Below, piece by piece: positions 47,751-61,200 of a stretch of 64,000 nucleotides of DNA. The DNA lies in the NCBI RefSeq assembly GCF_026230105.1, contig NC_079479.1:34255385-34319384 (forward strand). The letters are read 5' to 3'. This DNA comes from Diorhabda sublineata (taxonomy: Eukaryota; Arthropoda; Insecta; Coleoptera; Chrysomelidae). The first letter of the stretch is position 1. Every line of letters starts with the position of its first letter. The notes beneath the pieces are model-generated. The model saw only the letters and a program-made list of their open reading frames with translations, searched no databases and was not told where the DNA came from. The position numbers and the translations under genes are program-made.

Positions 47751-50700
47751 CAAAGTGGTGTTGTCTTTTCAGTTATTGGTTGGCTTAGGCGCCATATTTG
47801 AAGCTCAAAGGATAATATTTAGTGAATAGATATAAATATATAACATTTCCTTTTCCTTATTTTTAATAGTATCGTTTAAATAATTATTTATTGTGAAGAT
47901 AACAGAGTTTTTTAAAGTTCAGTACATTTTTATTTGAATTAAAAATTATTCAGGAAAACTGGGTCACTTCTCTCTGGTATATAATATAAATGCTTAGCAT
48001 GAAAATTTTCTTTGGCGTTTCATTATTGATGTACTAAAGTCTTCTTCTCTCTTTATGAATAGTTAAGTCAGCCACAACTAGAGGGGAGATCATTTTTTCT
48101 TTCGAAATATTCATTAATCAATGTATACAATTGATGAATAATCATCAAACTTCAGATAAATGTGTAGTACATCTCAAATTTAAGGAGAAAAGATTATAGA
48201 TAAAAAGAAAAATCATGAAACTAAATAAATTTTCGTGAATCGCCATCGATATCACGCTGTCGTTTTTCTATATCAAATGATAGTGTTGACGTTAAAGCTA
48301 GAAGGCACTAAACACGAAATTGAGTTCGGAAACACATAATGAATTTATAGAACGTTTTCTCGTAACTTCTAGTTTACGTTTCTTTGCAAATGACTTGAGT
48401 GATGGTCAAACTTCGTGGTTGGAGAGAGCCGTATTCCCTCGCGATTTTTTGGTAAAACTCTTTCATAAATCTGTAAAGACCTTGTTCTATATCACTAACA
48501 TAATTCTTTTTGGTAACTTCTGTTAGTCGCTGTATGTAATGGCTCAACTTTTTACAAGTTAAATATACTCAGAACCGTACTTTTTATAATGTTTCCTAAC
48601 CTCCAAACCGATTTAGGTATTTCTTTTTTCTTATACAAATAATTCGTAGCTAACGTTTATTTATTATCAACGAGAAACGTTGTGAAGAAGTTAACGTATA
48701 GAGAGAAGGATACAATGGATTTTGCGTCAACTGATGATTCGATTTCACTCAACAACAGTAACCGTGTGCGTAGCTTTTCAATTTTCGGTCGTTTTTAGTT
48801 ACAAGGTCTTTCGTTATCGTTGGAAAATTGACGAAATCAATCTTGTATATTTGAAACATCATAAACCTTCACATTTATAAACAAACGAAATTGAAACCGA
48901 AGATGATATAGTTAGTCTTATCTGAATCGATCAAAAAATGACTGGAATCAATTATAAGATACTGAGCGTATTGAAAATCGAGTTTAATTAGCTTGTGTTC
49001 GAAAAATGATTCAGTATATTTTTTCATTATATACACATCATATAAAATGCTATCTTCATCACTGAAAAGAATAAATTGCTATCATCAATTATTTCTTGTG
49101 TTAAATTAACTGAAAGTTCTTTCGTACCGATAAATTCTTTGTAACTGCAAACTCCATTTCTAACATTGTATCAACTTCTTAAGAACAAACTTCTTTGAGA
49201 AAGAGAACAAAATAAGATTAAAAGTTTATTGTGCCTTTGCTGTTCGAATTTGTTGTCTTTCTAACACCAATGAAGGGATGAAAAAAAGATAATTCCAAAT
49301 AAATTTGTAATAAGATAACAATCGTATTGGAAAAAGCTTGTTGAATTGCGTATCTACGAGGTGGGGTTACTTAAATTCTGTATTTAAGAATTGTAGTTGC
49401 TCGATTATTATGGTTACTTCGTAGGTGAGTGCCGAGACACCTAGAAAGAAGACGAAGTAGAAAACCTTGATGCTAAAAGCGTATAGTCACTGGAGATAAC
49501 CATTCAAAAAACGTAAAGACCTCGAGGAATCTCTCATAGGACTAACAAGGGCAGAAGTTGACTGGTCGGGAAAAATCAAGGTCTGGAATGTTCTAACAAA
49601 TAAAATTCATACCTGATCAACATTAACGAGAAACTTAAACGTCGATGCGACGAAGAAAACATTTCCGAAGGTTTTTTTGATGGACTAAATCATCAGTTTG
49701 ATTGCCCCGATCTGGTTCTCGACTTTGAGACCTTTCACACGCTTTTTTTTCCATTATTTCTGCCAGTTGCTGTTCTCAAATCTCTTCTAATCTGCTCCAA
49801 CTGTTTTTTTTTGGTTTTCCCTGTCTTATTTTTCTACTTTTTACTACTCGTTTTAGTCATCCATCTTCTTTCTTTTCTCAACCATATCGTTGTCAGTAAA
49901 AAAATGTTTCTGACCATTTTGCGTTGCCGTAAAATGATTTATTGTTTGGTACTATCTTATTTCAGTTTAGTTTAACATTTCTGTTGCTGTTGCTCTTCTT
50001 CTCTTTCTTCGACTGCTACATTTCTGATAATGACTCCCAAATATACGATTTGTTCCTTATTTTCAACTCTGCAGCTATTTTTACCATTGCAATTTATGAT
50101 AATATTAGTTTTTTCATTTTCTTTTATTAATCACTCATCCACATTCTCTTGCATGTCTTCTAGTAGATTCAAAGTTCTTTCCTGGATCTTTCTATTGAGT
50201 ATGTTGAACATTGATGTTGATTTCCATAAATTAAACCTCGAGATTCTATATAACTTTCTCTTAGAATTATTTCTTGAACTAAGTTGGATATTATTGTGAA
50301 TAATAAGTTTCCTTGTCTCAGATCTTTTGGTTAGAAGTAGTGCCCTCCAAAGTTTCTTTGCTCTCGGTTTTTCAGATCGTTATTTCCACTAGTTTTTCTA
50401 GTAAACTCAAGCTTTCCAATTTCTTCAAACATTTTTTTTTGTCATAGCTTTGTTTGCAAACATATTCAGACTAAAATTCTCTTTGAATTTATTTCGTAAT
50501 GAAAATTTGGTCTATTGTCGATCTATCTGCTCTAAAACCTCCTTGGGGGTATTTTTGTCATGTTAACATCTACAAGGTGTTTATTTTATTATTGGAAAAC
50601 TTTCTTTGAACAATTGAATGTTTATATCTCCAAAAATTATTTATTAGATTTAGATTTATTAGATTACAAAAATATGTGTTGAATTAAAGTTTTTATAAAT

Positions 50701-50751
50701 AATTCTCTTATAGGTCCATTATTTTTAGCAGAAGATTTGAATAAACTGGAG
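47751..50751. other. AT-rich sequence, no gene recognised
   Basis: No convincing gene. The frames at 48320-48526 and 49942-50299 (+) are Phe/Leu/Ser-rich without domains. A moderately GC-balanced patch lies at 49430-49680 but carries no recognisable motif. Confidence 0.45.
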
Positions 50752-52026
50752 TAAGGGGTTTTCCAATAAGAGGTGTTATTTTGATATTCAAAGAAAAATG
50801 GCCATTTTTTGAGATAAATGATAAAGAAGAAGGTATGCCGTTAATAATGGAACACAACATCAGCCAAATGGCCGCCACGACTGCGTTTACAGGACCATAT
50901 CCTTTTCATGAAATTTTCCGTAACCAAATTGCAAAGCGGCTGCCCTATGTCCTCGATAGCCTCACGAATTCCATCTTTGAGGTCTTGAATCGATGCTGGA
51001 CTGTTGGCGTAGACCTTATCTTTCACGTGGCCCCAAAGGAAAAAGTCGCAAGGTGTTAAATCACAAGATCTCGGTGGCCATTTGTGATCACCTCTTCGAG
51101 AGATAACACGGTCCGGAAATTTTTCCCGTAAAAGATCGATGGTTTCGTTGCTTGTGTGGCCCGTAGCACCGTCTTGTTGAAAATAAACGTTGTCCAAATC
51201 AATACTATCCAATTCCGACCATAAAAAATCATTAATCATCTCTCGATAGCGCAATCCATTCACCGTAACTGTTGCTCCAGCCTCATTTTAGAAAAAGAAA
51301 GGTCCAATGACACCGCCAGACCATAAACCGCACCAAACAGTCACGCGTTGAGGATGGAGAGGATTTTCAACAATAACTCTTGGGTTTTCCGAGCCCCAGA
51401 TTCGACAATTTTGTTTATTGACGTAACCATGGGCCTCATCACATAAGATAATTTTTCGATGAAATTTCGGATCATTTTCATGCATTTCAAGGACCCAATC
51501 AGCATCAGCAATCAGTTGATGATCGGCCGGCTTGAGTTCTTATGTTAACTGAACTTTATAGGCCTTAAGACCCAAGTCTTTATGCAAAATACGGTGTAAT
51601 GACGTTTGTGGAATGGCTAATTCCAAAGAACGACGAGGAATGGACAAACCTGGGTTTTCTTCAACACTGTGGGCTACAGCAGCAATATTCTCAGTTGTTC
51701 TTGAGCGACGTGGACGGGTTTTATTCTTCATATCACTAACTTGTCCCAACAGCTCAAATTTTTCCACCAATTTCTGTATTGCGGTCGAGAAGGTGCTTCA
51801 CGTCGACCCAAAAATGTTTTAGTTTTACGAACCGTCTCTGCGAAACTTTCACCATTTTTATAGTGAATTTTATTAATTTCAATGCGTTGTTGAAGCATGT
51901 ATCGTTCCATTTTCATTAATGGCGTAGTTTCTTCTTGTCAAATGTCAAAAAATGACAGCTTCAAAAGTGACATTTACCGAAATAGCGGGCTGTTCAAAAT
52001 AACACCTCTTATTGGAAAACCCTTTA
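50752..52026 (-). mobile_element. DD41D (rosa-like) Tc1/mariner element, near full length
   Basis: Terminal inverted repeats of 31 bp (50754-50784 and 51994-52024) match at 30 of 31 positions; each begins A(G/A)GGGTTTTCC from the outside. Both ends abut TA (50752-50753 and 52025-52026), the target duplication of this superfamily. The 1271-bp length is what one transposase gene needs. The transposase inside has few lesions, so this is the youngest-looking autonomous-type element in the window. Confidence 0.92.
50841..51916 (-). pseudogene. DD41D transposase with two stops and a frameshift
   Basis: Read on the minus strand. The N-terminal helix-turn-helix part (MERYMLQQRIEINKI onward, 51916 down) is followed by a frameshift near 51770. 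Next is the second DNA-binding part ending LGLKAYKVQLT, with a TAA at 51540-51542 where relatives keep Gln. The first catalytic block is ILCDEAHGYVNKQNCRIWGS (a few residues shorter than relatives after DEAH), and a second TAA lies at 51288-51290. The second aspartate block is VYFQQDGATGHTSNE and the third is CDLTPCDFFLWGHVKDKVY. I count 41 residues between the second and third aspartates, hence DD41D, the spacing of the rosa family. All three aspartates survive, but the stops make it inactive. Confidence 0.88.
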
Positions 52027-54925
52027 TTTAGTTTCTGAAATAACAAATACAGTTGGTACCTATGTATTTATTTATATTATGCCTTTACATAGTTTTATAA
52101 GAGTTCTAAATGTGGTAATTTCGGAGGGAAACTATATGAAATAAATTTTTTATCGTCGACTTGGCATTATTATCCTTCATATTCACGCCATATCCAATAA
52201 TCGATTATTTAATTTATGGGCTACACTCTATTATGTCACAGCATCATAAACGTGCTTTAGGATTTTCCCTAATATCGATTCATCTCATATTTTGACTTGC
52301 AAATGATATTTTTGAACGGATTGTATCATTCTGGAAGCGACGTATTTTAGAAGCAATACAATGTATTATTCGCAAAATTTTTCTTACGGCATATTCTGAA
52401 AATAATCCAAAAGATATTTCAATAAAAGAAAATTTATTTGTATGATGATTATTTCGAGAAACAGAAGCTATAAAAATTTCTCGTTTCTACTAACCCACAA
52501 GAGAGAAGCCACGTGAAAAGCCCTAGCCAGAGACCTCTATTGATATGAAAGTATTCGTTTTTTTTTATGGATTAGAATTTTATGATGGAAACCGTTCAAT
52601 TTAAAGTGGTAAATGTTTAACATAAAATACATTTTCGTTTGAGAAAAATAAATTCTTATTGCATAAACGCCAAGAAATATATACGTGGTATAAAACTATG
52701 AAGTTCTTGGTTTTTAAAAATTTCTTATCAATATTGAATAAAACTTTTGAGTATATCGCTGCAGGTCATAGCAAACTTTCGATCCTTAGTTATATATCAC
52801 TATAATTTAACAAATTGAACATGAAATTAGTCAGCTACAATCCGTGTTGTGATAACAATAATAATATTTCTGTTTTGTTTATCATATTCATCTCCCTACC
52901 TGAAAATATTAATTAACTACTTGAATATTGTCTTCGTTTCAAGAGAACAAGATGCTATAACTCTTACGAGTTCATTAAAACAGCACAACAAGCCGAAATA
53001 ATTGTCTAAGGACATCCCAAATGCCTTCCACTTAATTCAAGTCACCACTGAATAATAACTATTCAAAAATATTCATGTTGATTTCATTCAAACAATCGAT
53101 CAGAGATTTTCGATGTGAGGCCTTACATCACGCATGAAAATGACCCCAAAAGACCTTACGTCTTTGAAACTTTGAAATATGTCAAAAACTAAATGAAAAT
53201 TCTTTAATAAATACGAGAGGACATTTAGGAATGAGTCATTTCGAGAAGAATGGTATAGTAAAAGACGTAGATGACTATTTAATCACAATACAAATAGGTG
53301 GATGTTATCAAAGAATTGATTGCTCAACTGCAGACCGTTGATCGTTTGATATATATTGGACAGACAAGGATATATGTTAGTGAAGATTAAAGCAGCATCT
53401 AACTCATTTACAAAAAGCACAGACAGAAAAATAGTAACCTTAAGTATGAATACCCTACATAAATAGAGATTATCTATTTTTTTAATACTTTTTATAGTTT
53501 ATTAGACAGGAATTGAATGTCGGTTTTCTCACTGGAATTGTTTCCCGCGGGATAAACTTCATAGGACGGAGAAAATTTAGTATAATAAATATAAATTTAG
53601 TAACTTTTGGGTTACTTTCGGTCTCTGAAGGTAATAACCAACGCCAGACAATGTAATTGTGAGTAGTGGTTATAAACAGTGTATTCAGTTGCTTTAATCC
53701 CCGATGGAATTGGCTTTGAACGAAATGTTAATATGATAATGAAAAAGCGATTTGATTTTTAACTCCTTAATATATTTACCTTACCGTATTTATGAGATAA
53801 TTTTCTAAGGCCTATTATTTGACAACGGTTGATGACCTACGCTCGGAATTAACTCGGAATTTTCCAGAATTTTATAACATGATAACTCCATTAGGAGTCG
53901 AGAGTCGTGTGCTTGATATGAGATAAATCTCAATTGTCATTCTAGGGCATCTCCATAATAAAAGTTCCTCTTGGGAAGAATGGAAATATTGCTAACGTCA
54001 TTGGATATACAAGATGTTTCGTTATTCATTCTTCAACAATATCTCATAATTACAGAAAATCGAATTTGAAATCTTCTCTCTAACTAAAGGAAGTCGAAAC
54101 TTGTGGCCTTTAAATTCTAATCTATTGACTTCAAGTGTTTACTTTTCAACATAATGGAAATTGCAATTTTTATGAGCTGTAGATCTAAAATCAAGCGTCA
54201 ATATTTTGGATATTTATTGATTACTAACATGCCATTCGGAAAATGTCAAGTTTTTGACTGTAAACCTAGAAGATTTTCACTTCTATTAACTTTCTTTGTA
54301 TTCAGAAATCGGACGAAGTTAAATTTTTTACGTACATGCTAATGGAGTTAGGCACTTTCAACTATATATTTCAGAAAATTGAGGAACTGTTGAGAAAGAA
54401 TTGGTACAAATAACTTGTATATCCGAAACAGCGTCTAGTGATTTGTTTTAAGTAAACTTTCCAACTTTAATATGCTATAATCTCATATATAAAGTGTTTG
54501 GAGAGTTCATGGTCATGCTTCAAGTTACATTATAATATCAGAATATGTAATAAAACAAATTTTATTTCGAACATTCACTTTTTTCGTTATAGATGAATAA
54601 TTTTCAGTATGCACCCTGTAAAAACATTATATTCAAAATAAATATGCATTCCGATTGAACGGCTTTAATATAAATAATAAATGAATCATGAAAAAATTTT
54701 ATCAGAATTCAATTATCATGACGGTATTTAAAACCGAAATGTATAAAATATTTTTATATTTAATAATATAGCACAACATAAAACAACGATAATTTTAACC
54801 CTTAACGAACCGTGTGATAATTTTCGACGTCCAATTTGGCGTCAGATAGACTAACTACTAGCCAGAAAAATAAAATATTTGGATAACTGCGATTCCTCAA
54901 CAAATGAAATTTATCAAATCATAGA
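52027..54925. other. AT-rich sequence, no gene recognised
   Basis: No recognisable gene, RNA or repeat. The only frame over 60 codons (54154-54342, +) has no domain. Confidence 0.45.
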
Positions 54926-56100
54926 AAAGAAAGGGTAATTATACACTTTCACGGTCATAGAAATAGCTGGAATGAAAATTTCTCATAGTTTTACTGTTTT
55001 AAATCGTAAAAAAAAACGGTTTTGCAAAATAATCCTTTACAAAAAATTATGGTAATTATACACTTTCGCGGTCACCTGGTTTTTTGGCTCTAGAAAATCG
55101 AAAAATGGATGGATTTTAATGATCTTGGTCTCAAAATGTTCCATTTTACGGCGGATTTATAAAAAAAAATACGAAAATTAAAAAAAAATAAATATTTTTT
55201 ACAGTTTCATGACTTTAAATGGAAAAAAATGACTTTCTACATATAATCCTTCGTAACTGTTTCTGACGTCGTGGAATCAAGTTCGTATATTTTTTTCGCA
55301 ATTTACATAAAAAAATGAATATTTTGAAAAAAATAAAAGGCTTTCTACTATTTAAGGTTTAAAACTATTAAAAACCGCAAATTCAGCCACTGCCCCCGTG
55401 TTTTTCATAAATTCGTCGTAAAATGGAACATTTTCAGACAAAAATTATAAAATTTATCTATTTTTCGATTTTTAATGGTCCAAAAACTATTAAAATTGAA
55501 GAATATAGTACGAAACTATTCACGAAAATTGATTGTTTTTCATCGATTTCATTTTAAGCTATAAAAACTGAAAAAATCATTCTTTTTGGATTTTTTTTTA
55601 AAAATTATTTATTAATTTATGTAGAATACTAAAAAAATATAAGAACTTTATCTTATAATGAGATAATTTTTTGTAAAGGATTATTTTGCAAAACCGTTTT
55701 TTTTACGATTTAAAACAGTAAAACTATGAGAAATTTTAATTCCAGCTATTTCTATTAATTTTTTTTATAAATCCGCCAGTAAAATGGAACATTTTGAGAC
55801 CAAGATCATTAAAATCCATCCATTTTTCGATTTTCGAGAGCCAAAAAACCATGTGACCGTGAAAGTGTATAATTACCATAATTTTTTGTAAAGGATTATT
55901 TTGCAAAACCGTTTTTTTTACGATTTAAAACAGTAAAACTATGAGAAATTTTCATTCCAGCTATTTCTATTAATTTTTTTTATAAATCCGCCAGTAAAAT
56001 GGAACATTTTGAGACCAAGATCATTAAAATTCATCCATTTTTCGATTTTCTAGAGCCAAAAAACCAGGTGACCGTGAAAGTGTATAATTACCAAAGAAAG
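54926..56100. mobile_element. Composite foldback element with perfect 8-bp target duplication
   Basis: The direct repeat aaagaaag flanks both ends (54926-54933 and 56093-56100). The 1159-bp element between starts ggtaattatacactttcacg, and its end is the reverse complement of that. The terminal motif is present four times: outer left, inner left (about 55051, with cgcggtcacctgg), inner right (ends about 55881) and outer right. The outer right copy is followed inward by a roughly 110-bp arm (ccatttttcgattttc, ccgccagtaaaatggaac). On the outer left most of that arm is deleted, so the sequence jumps from ggtca to tagaaatagctgg. Central sequence consists of diverged inverted versions of the same arm. 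No coding capacity. An 8-bp duplication fits hAT, P or Merlin-type transposases; the superfamily is unresolved. Confidence 0.88.
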
Positions 56101-58285
56101 TTCGATTTATTTTACATCAATTAAATATCTTACTCACTAAGACACGTTTTCGTACTTCACTATTACGAATAAACAATATTTCTATTTCTATAATATGGTT
56201 TCCTTTTAAGTCTACATACTTTTTTTATCGATCTGATAAGAATCTCTTTCTGCAAAGTGGACTTTATCTATGGATTGCGGAGATGTTTCGGCGGTTTCCT
56301 TTGGTTCCTTGTTGAAACGACAAGAACTATAGGAAGTTTCACCGACGTTCTTCAGATGGTAGCTCGCCATTCAGTGTCTTTTTCTGTTATTGAACATGAC
56401 TTTCCCAACAATCGGTCATCTTCAATTTTCCATTCCAACCGTTTGTTCCTTTTTCTCGCCCATTTCAATCCATTGTCTTCACAGTATAGGTTTCACTTGG
56501 GTCTATGAATCGACGCAAGAACCAGATTCATTTTACTCAAACCTCGTCAATTAGACCTGGGGAATATTTTTGGTCCAAAGTAAACAAACGTGTCACTTAA
56601 CTTACACTGTATAAATCTTCTTCGATTACGTCTAGTACATTTTGGTAAATCGATGATTTTTCCGGTTGTGGTCGTCCCGAACGCTAGTCGTCAGTCAAGC
56701 TGATAGAGCCACGTTTGGAATCAGTTGCTTCGTAGAAAGCGCGGTACAACCTTCCCTTTTTTTAGTTTTCTTTCCATTATCACGTGTCTCTTTGTGTCTT
56801 TGTATGGCTAGCACATTAGCGTGCGTCTGATGTTCAGAAAGAATTAAATTCCATAGATCTATAGGACTTGCATTGTTGGGTTCGAAAGGATCATATAGGT
56901 GGGGCTGTATTTTTACTCTTAGGTCCAATCTTTAAACCTCAAACATCAGTTTACCGACCAACTTCGTTTTAAAAGTTCAATTGGACATGAAACTATGAAT
57001 TCTAACCTAGCTTATTCAAATTGTTTTTACGCAATTACCTTCGATAAAAGGCTTTGGTTTTGCTAGAAATATTTAATGAACTCGACGAGATGTTGACCAA
57101 AAGTTGAGTCAGAGAAATTCTTTTTTATTGTTTATACACATTTCCCTAACAATTAAAATTTGAAACTTTCGCGGTCTCTGTTGTTGTTGGCCAAAATTTG
57201 AATGCCGTATGATTTCTAAATAAAACATTTCTATCCTAAGATATCTATGTCAACTATTGCTGATGGTATTTTCGAATCTATAGTGCAAATGAAAAATCCT
57301 TCGGCCTCCAAAACTTACCCATTTTGAAAGTTTTTATATGAACTCAATATGGAGTGTACCAATTGTTAAGAGATTTGGTGGTACGATTGATCTTGGGTAA
57401 ATCACTATCTGGAAGGTACGGGGCAGTTTATTTTCGGTGTTAAAATGATGAATAACATTTGGAAATTGATAAATTTTTATTAGTTTTAATTTAAACAAAC
57501 TGATAATTGTTTCATATTCGAAACGAAGTCATCATCATATACATCTAGTCCGGGAAAAATTATCACTTTTTGTGAAGGTTTTGAAGCTTTCAAAATTGTC
57601 GTATACGGTCCCTTTTTCTATACATAATAAATACATTAGCTTCCGGATAAAATGAGTACCCATTCGGAAAAAGTTATTCAAGAAACTTTGTGAAATATTA
57701 AAATTTTTTCGCTTGGTAAAACTGGGATTTCTCAATTTTCTGGAACTATATTACTTCATATTATTTCGCAACTATGAACAATACGGGTTTCTACCCTACA
57801 TCGTATAATAGAGAAAAAACAGAAAATAAAAAAAGGTTTGTTTCCCGCTACGTGAAAAAAGGAGATTAAAGGCACTATTATTAATCTTAATCTTTATTAT
57901 ACAAATGTTTTACGATCTGAAAACAGACCTTCGGTAGTTGTTATGTAAATTATTATTTCTCAAGGTACCGGTAAACATATATCTGTTTCTGTTCAGTTCT
58001 ATATTCCCACTGAGACATGATGGCATTATGTGTTGATTACCAGAAACGTCTATCTGTTTCTCTATCATCCCTGATCTACTTATCGATTCGAGCATCTCTT
58101 CCATTCGATATCTCATTCTATTTTAATCTATTCTCAGTTCCTCTTCTCTTATATATATTCAAAATAACTAAGATATGATTTTTGATGTTGTTGCAAACAG
58201 AATTTCTAGTTTCAAAGTAAGAAGTTTTAATTTGTCTATTTCCTATCTATATATCGCGATGAATACTGATCGTTTTTGTAACTGG
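56101..58285. other. AT-rich sequence, no gene recognised
   Basis: A less AT-rich piece at about 56240-56700 might be old transposon DNA, but no motif is clear enough to name. The minus-strand frames at 56695-56928, 57535-57735 and 57910-58116 have no domain. A tatatcgcgatgaatactga word at 58250 matches the linker of the satellite's right flank. Confidence 0.45.
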
Positions 58286-58345
58286 AGCGGCGCATAAACA
58301 TTGAAACTAGTCAACGATGACTAGTTTCAATGTATATGCGCCGCT
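58286..58345. repeat. 60-bp near-perfect palindrome at the start of the 141-bp array
   Basis: Left arm 58286-58313 (agcggcgcataaacattg...) and right arm 58318-58345 (...caatgtatatgcgccgct) are inverted copies around a 4-base centre, with one mismatch. The right arm is the first piece of the 141-bp satellite, so the array opens on an inverted monomer fragment. The DNA could extrude a 28-bp hairpin. Confidence 0.92.
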
Positions 58346-60510
58346 TCAGATGATATGAAATAAATTTTAATTGATATTCAAGTTTTAACGCGATTATTTT
58401 CTAACCATATATCAAAATCTTTAACGGCTCGCAATTACAAGATGAGGGTTATCATCGCTGACTAGTTTCAATGTTTCTGCGCCGCTTCAGATGATATAAA
58501 ATAGATTTTAATTGATATGCAAGTTTCAACGCGATTATTTTCTAACCATATATCAAAATCTTTAGCGGCTCGCAATTACAAGATGAGGGTTATCATCGCT
58601 GACTAGTTTCAATGTTTCTGCGCCGCTTCAGATGATATAAAATAGATTTTAATTGATATGCAAGTTTTAACGCGATTATTTTCTAACCATATATCAAAAT
58701 CTTTAACGGCTCGCAATTACAAGATGAGGGTTATCATCGCTGACTAGTTTCAATGTTTCTGCGCCGCTTCAGATGATATAAAATAGATTTTAATTGATAT
58801 GCAAGTTTCAACGCGATTATTTTCTAACCATATATCAAAATCTTTAACGGCTCGCAATTACAAGATGAGGGTTATCATCGCTGACTAGTTTCAATGTTTC
58901 TGCGCCGCTTCAGATGATATAAAATAGATTTTAATTGATATGCAAGTTTTAACGCGATTATTTTCTAACCATATATCAAAATCTTTAACGGCTCGCAATT
59001 ACAAGATGAGGGTTATCATCGCTGACTAGTTTCAATGTTTCTGCGCCGCTTCAGATGATATAAAATAGATTTTAATTGATATGCAAGTTTCAACGCGATT
59101 ATTTTCTAACCATATATCAAAATCTTTAGCGGCTCGCAATTACAAGATGAGGGTTATCATCGCTGACTAGTTTCAATGTTTCTGCGCCGCTTCAGATGAT
59201 ATAAAATAGATTTTAATTGATATTCAAGTTTTAACGCGATTATTTTCTAACCATATATCAAAATCTTTAACGGCTCGCAATTACAAGATGAGGGTTATCA
59301 TCGCTGACTAGTTTCAATGTTTCTGCGCCGCTTCAGATGATATAAAATAGATTTTAATTGATATGCAAGTTTCAACGCGATTATTTTCTAACCATATATC
59401 AAAATCTTTAACGGCTCGCAATTACAAGATGAGGGTTATCATCGCTGACTAGTTTCAATGTTTCTGCGCCGCTTCAGATGATATAAAATAGATTTTAATT
59501 GATATGCAAGTTTCAACGCGATTATTTTCTAACCATATATCAAAATCTTTAGCGGCTCGCAATTACAAGATGAGGGTTATCATCGCTGACTAGTTTCAAT
59601 GTTTCTGCGCCGCTTCAGATGATATAAAATAGATTTTAATTGATATGCAAGTTTTAACGCGATTATTTTCTAACCATATATCAAAATCTTTAACGGCTCG
59701 CAATTACAAGATGAGGGTTATCATCGCTGACTAGTTTCAATGTTTCTGCGCCGCTTCAGATGATATAAAATAGATTTTAATTGATATGCAAGTTTCAACG
59801 CGATTATTTTCTAACCATATATCAAAATCTTTAACGGCTCGCAATTACAAGATGAGGGTTATCATCGCTGACTAGTTTCAATGTTTCTGCGCCGCTTCAG
59901 ATGATATAAAATAGATTTTAATTGATATGCAAGTTTCAACGCGATTATTTTCTAACCATATATCAAAATCTTTAACGGCTCGCAATTACAAGATGAGGGT
60001 TATCATCGCTGACTAGTTTCAATGTTTCTGCGCCGCTTCAGATGATATAAAATAGATTTTAATTGATATGCAAGTTTCAACGCGATTATTTTCTAACCAT
60101 ATATCAAAATCTTTAGCGGCTCGCAATTACAAGATGAGGGTTATCATCGCTGACTAGTTTCAATGTTTCTGCGCCGCTTCAGATGATATAAAATAGATTT
60201 TAATTGATATGCAAGTTTTAACGCGATTATTTTCTAACCATATATCAAAATCTTTAACGGCTCGCAATTACAAGATGAGGGTTATCATCGCTGACTAGTT
60301 TCAATGTTTCTGCGCCGCTTCAGATGATATAAAATAGATTTTAATTGATATGCAAGTTTCAACGCGATTATTTTCTAACCATATATCAAAATCTTTAACA
60401 GCTAGCAATTACAAGATGAGGGTTATCAAGTCTGACTAGTTTCAATGTATATGCGCCGCTTCAGATGATATAAAATAGATTTTAATTGATATTCAAGTTT
60501 TAACGTGACT
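58319..60510. repeat. 141-bp satellite array, about 15.5 copies
   Basis: The word gactagtttcaatgtttctg recurs at 58460, 58601, 58742, 58883 and then every 141 bp to 60434, preceded by a first copy at about 58319 with tgtatatg. Monomers are nearly identical. Two biallelic sites (gtttcaacg/gttttaacg and tttagcgg/tttaacgg) vary between units. The last unit (from 60434) returns to the edge forms tgtatatgcgcc and attcaagttttaacgtg seen in the first one. No coding frame. Confidence 0.96.
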
Positions 60511-61200
60511 ATTTTCTAACCATATATCGCGGTGAATATTGAACATTTCTGGAATTCAAGCTTAGGCCACTACATTAACTTCCTTTTTTAAATCGTGATT
60601 TCTACTCTTTTCTAGAAGTTGTCAAGAGAGAAAACAACTCCTCTCCTGGCTAATACTGCGAGGAATATTGAATTACATCTTCTCTGAATCGCGTGATAGC
60701 CATTGACTTTTTTATTGATATCAAAATCTTTAACAGCTAGCAATTACAAGATGAGGGTTATCAAGTCTGACTAGTTTCAATGTATATGCGCCGCTTCAGA
60801 TGATATAAAATAGATTTTAATTGATATTCAAGTTTTAACGTGATTATTTTCTATCCATATATCGCGATGAATATTGAACATTTCTGGAAATCGAGCTTAG
60901 TCCATCTTAGATTTCCTCAAAACACTACATTAACTTCCTTATTTAGATCGCAATTTCTACTCTTTTCTAGAACTAGCTGTAGTACAATTAGAAATTCATA
61001 TCTCTATACATTTTAGAGCCCTAGCAGACTACAGACTTTTATCGGTTGTCTGGGGAGAAAACAACTCCTCTCCTGGATATTTCCGCGACGGATATTATAT
61101 TATATTATCATCGCTGACTAGTTTCAATGTTTCTGCGCCGCTTCAGATGATATAAAATAGATTTTAATTGATAATCAAGTTTTAACGTGACTAATTTCTG
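60511..61200. repeat. Right flank of the 141-bp satellite: two composite 334-347-bp units
   Basis: The satellite word gactagtttcaatg recurs at 60768 and 61115, that is 334 and then 347 bp apart. The extra length is a related linker containing cgcggtgaatattgaac / cgcgatgaatattgaac, catttctgga, ctacattaacttcctt, tctactcttttctagaa and aaaacaactcctctcctgg. The two linkers are diverged copies of each other. The 141-bp unit thus exists here in a longer form with an additional block. Confidence 0.88.

Noticed and set aside
56240..56700. Possible transposase remnant on the minus strand (a SGRPQPEKS-like stretch)
   Set aside because: Only one short motif resembles mariner, and the following blocks could not be matched.
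58319..60510. CRISPR-like repeat-spacer array
   Set aside because: Units are contiguous 141-bp copies without unique spacers, in a eukaryotic context.
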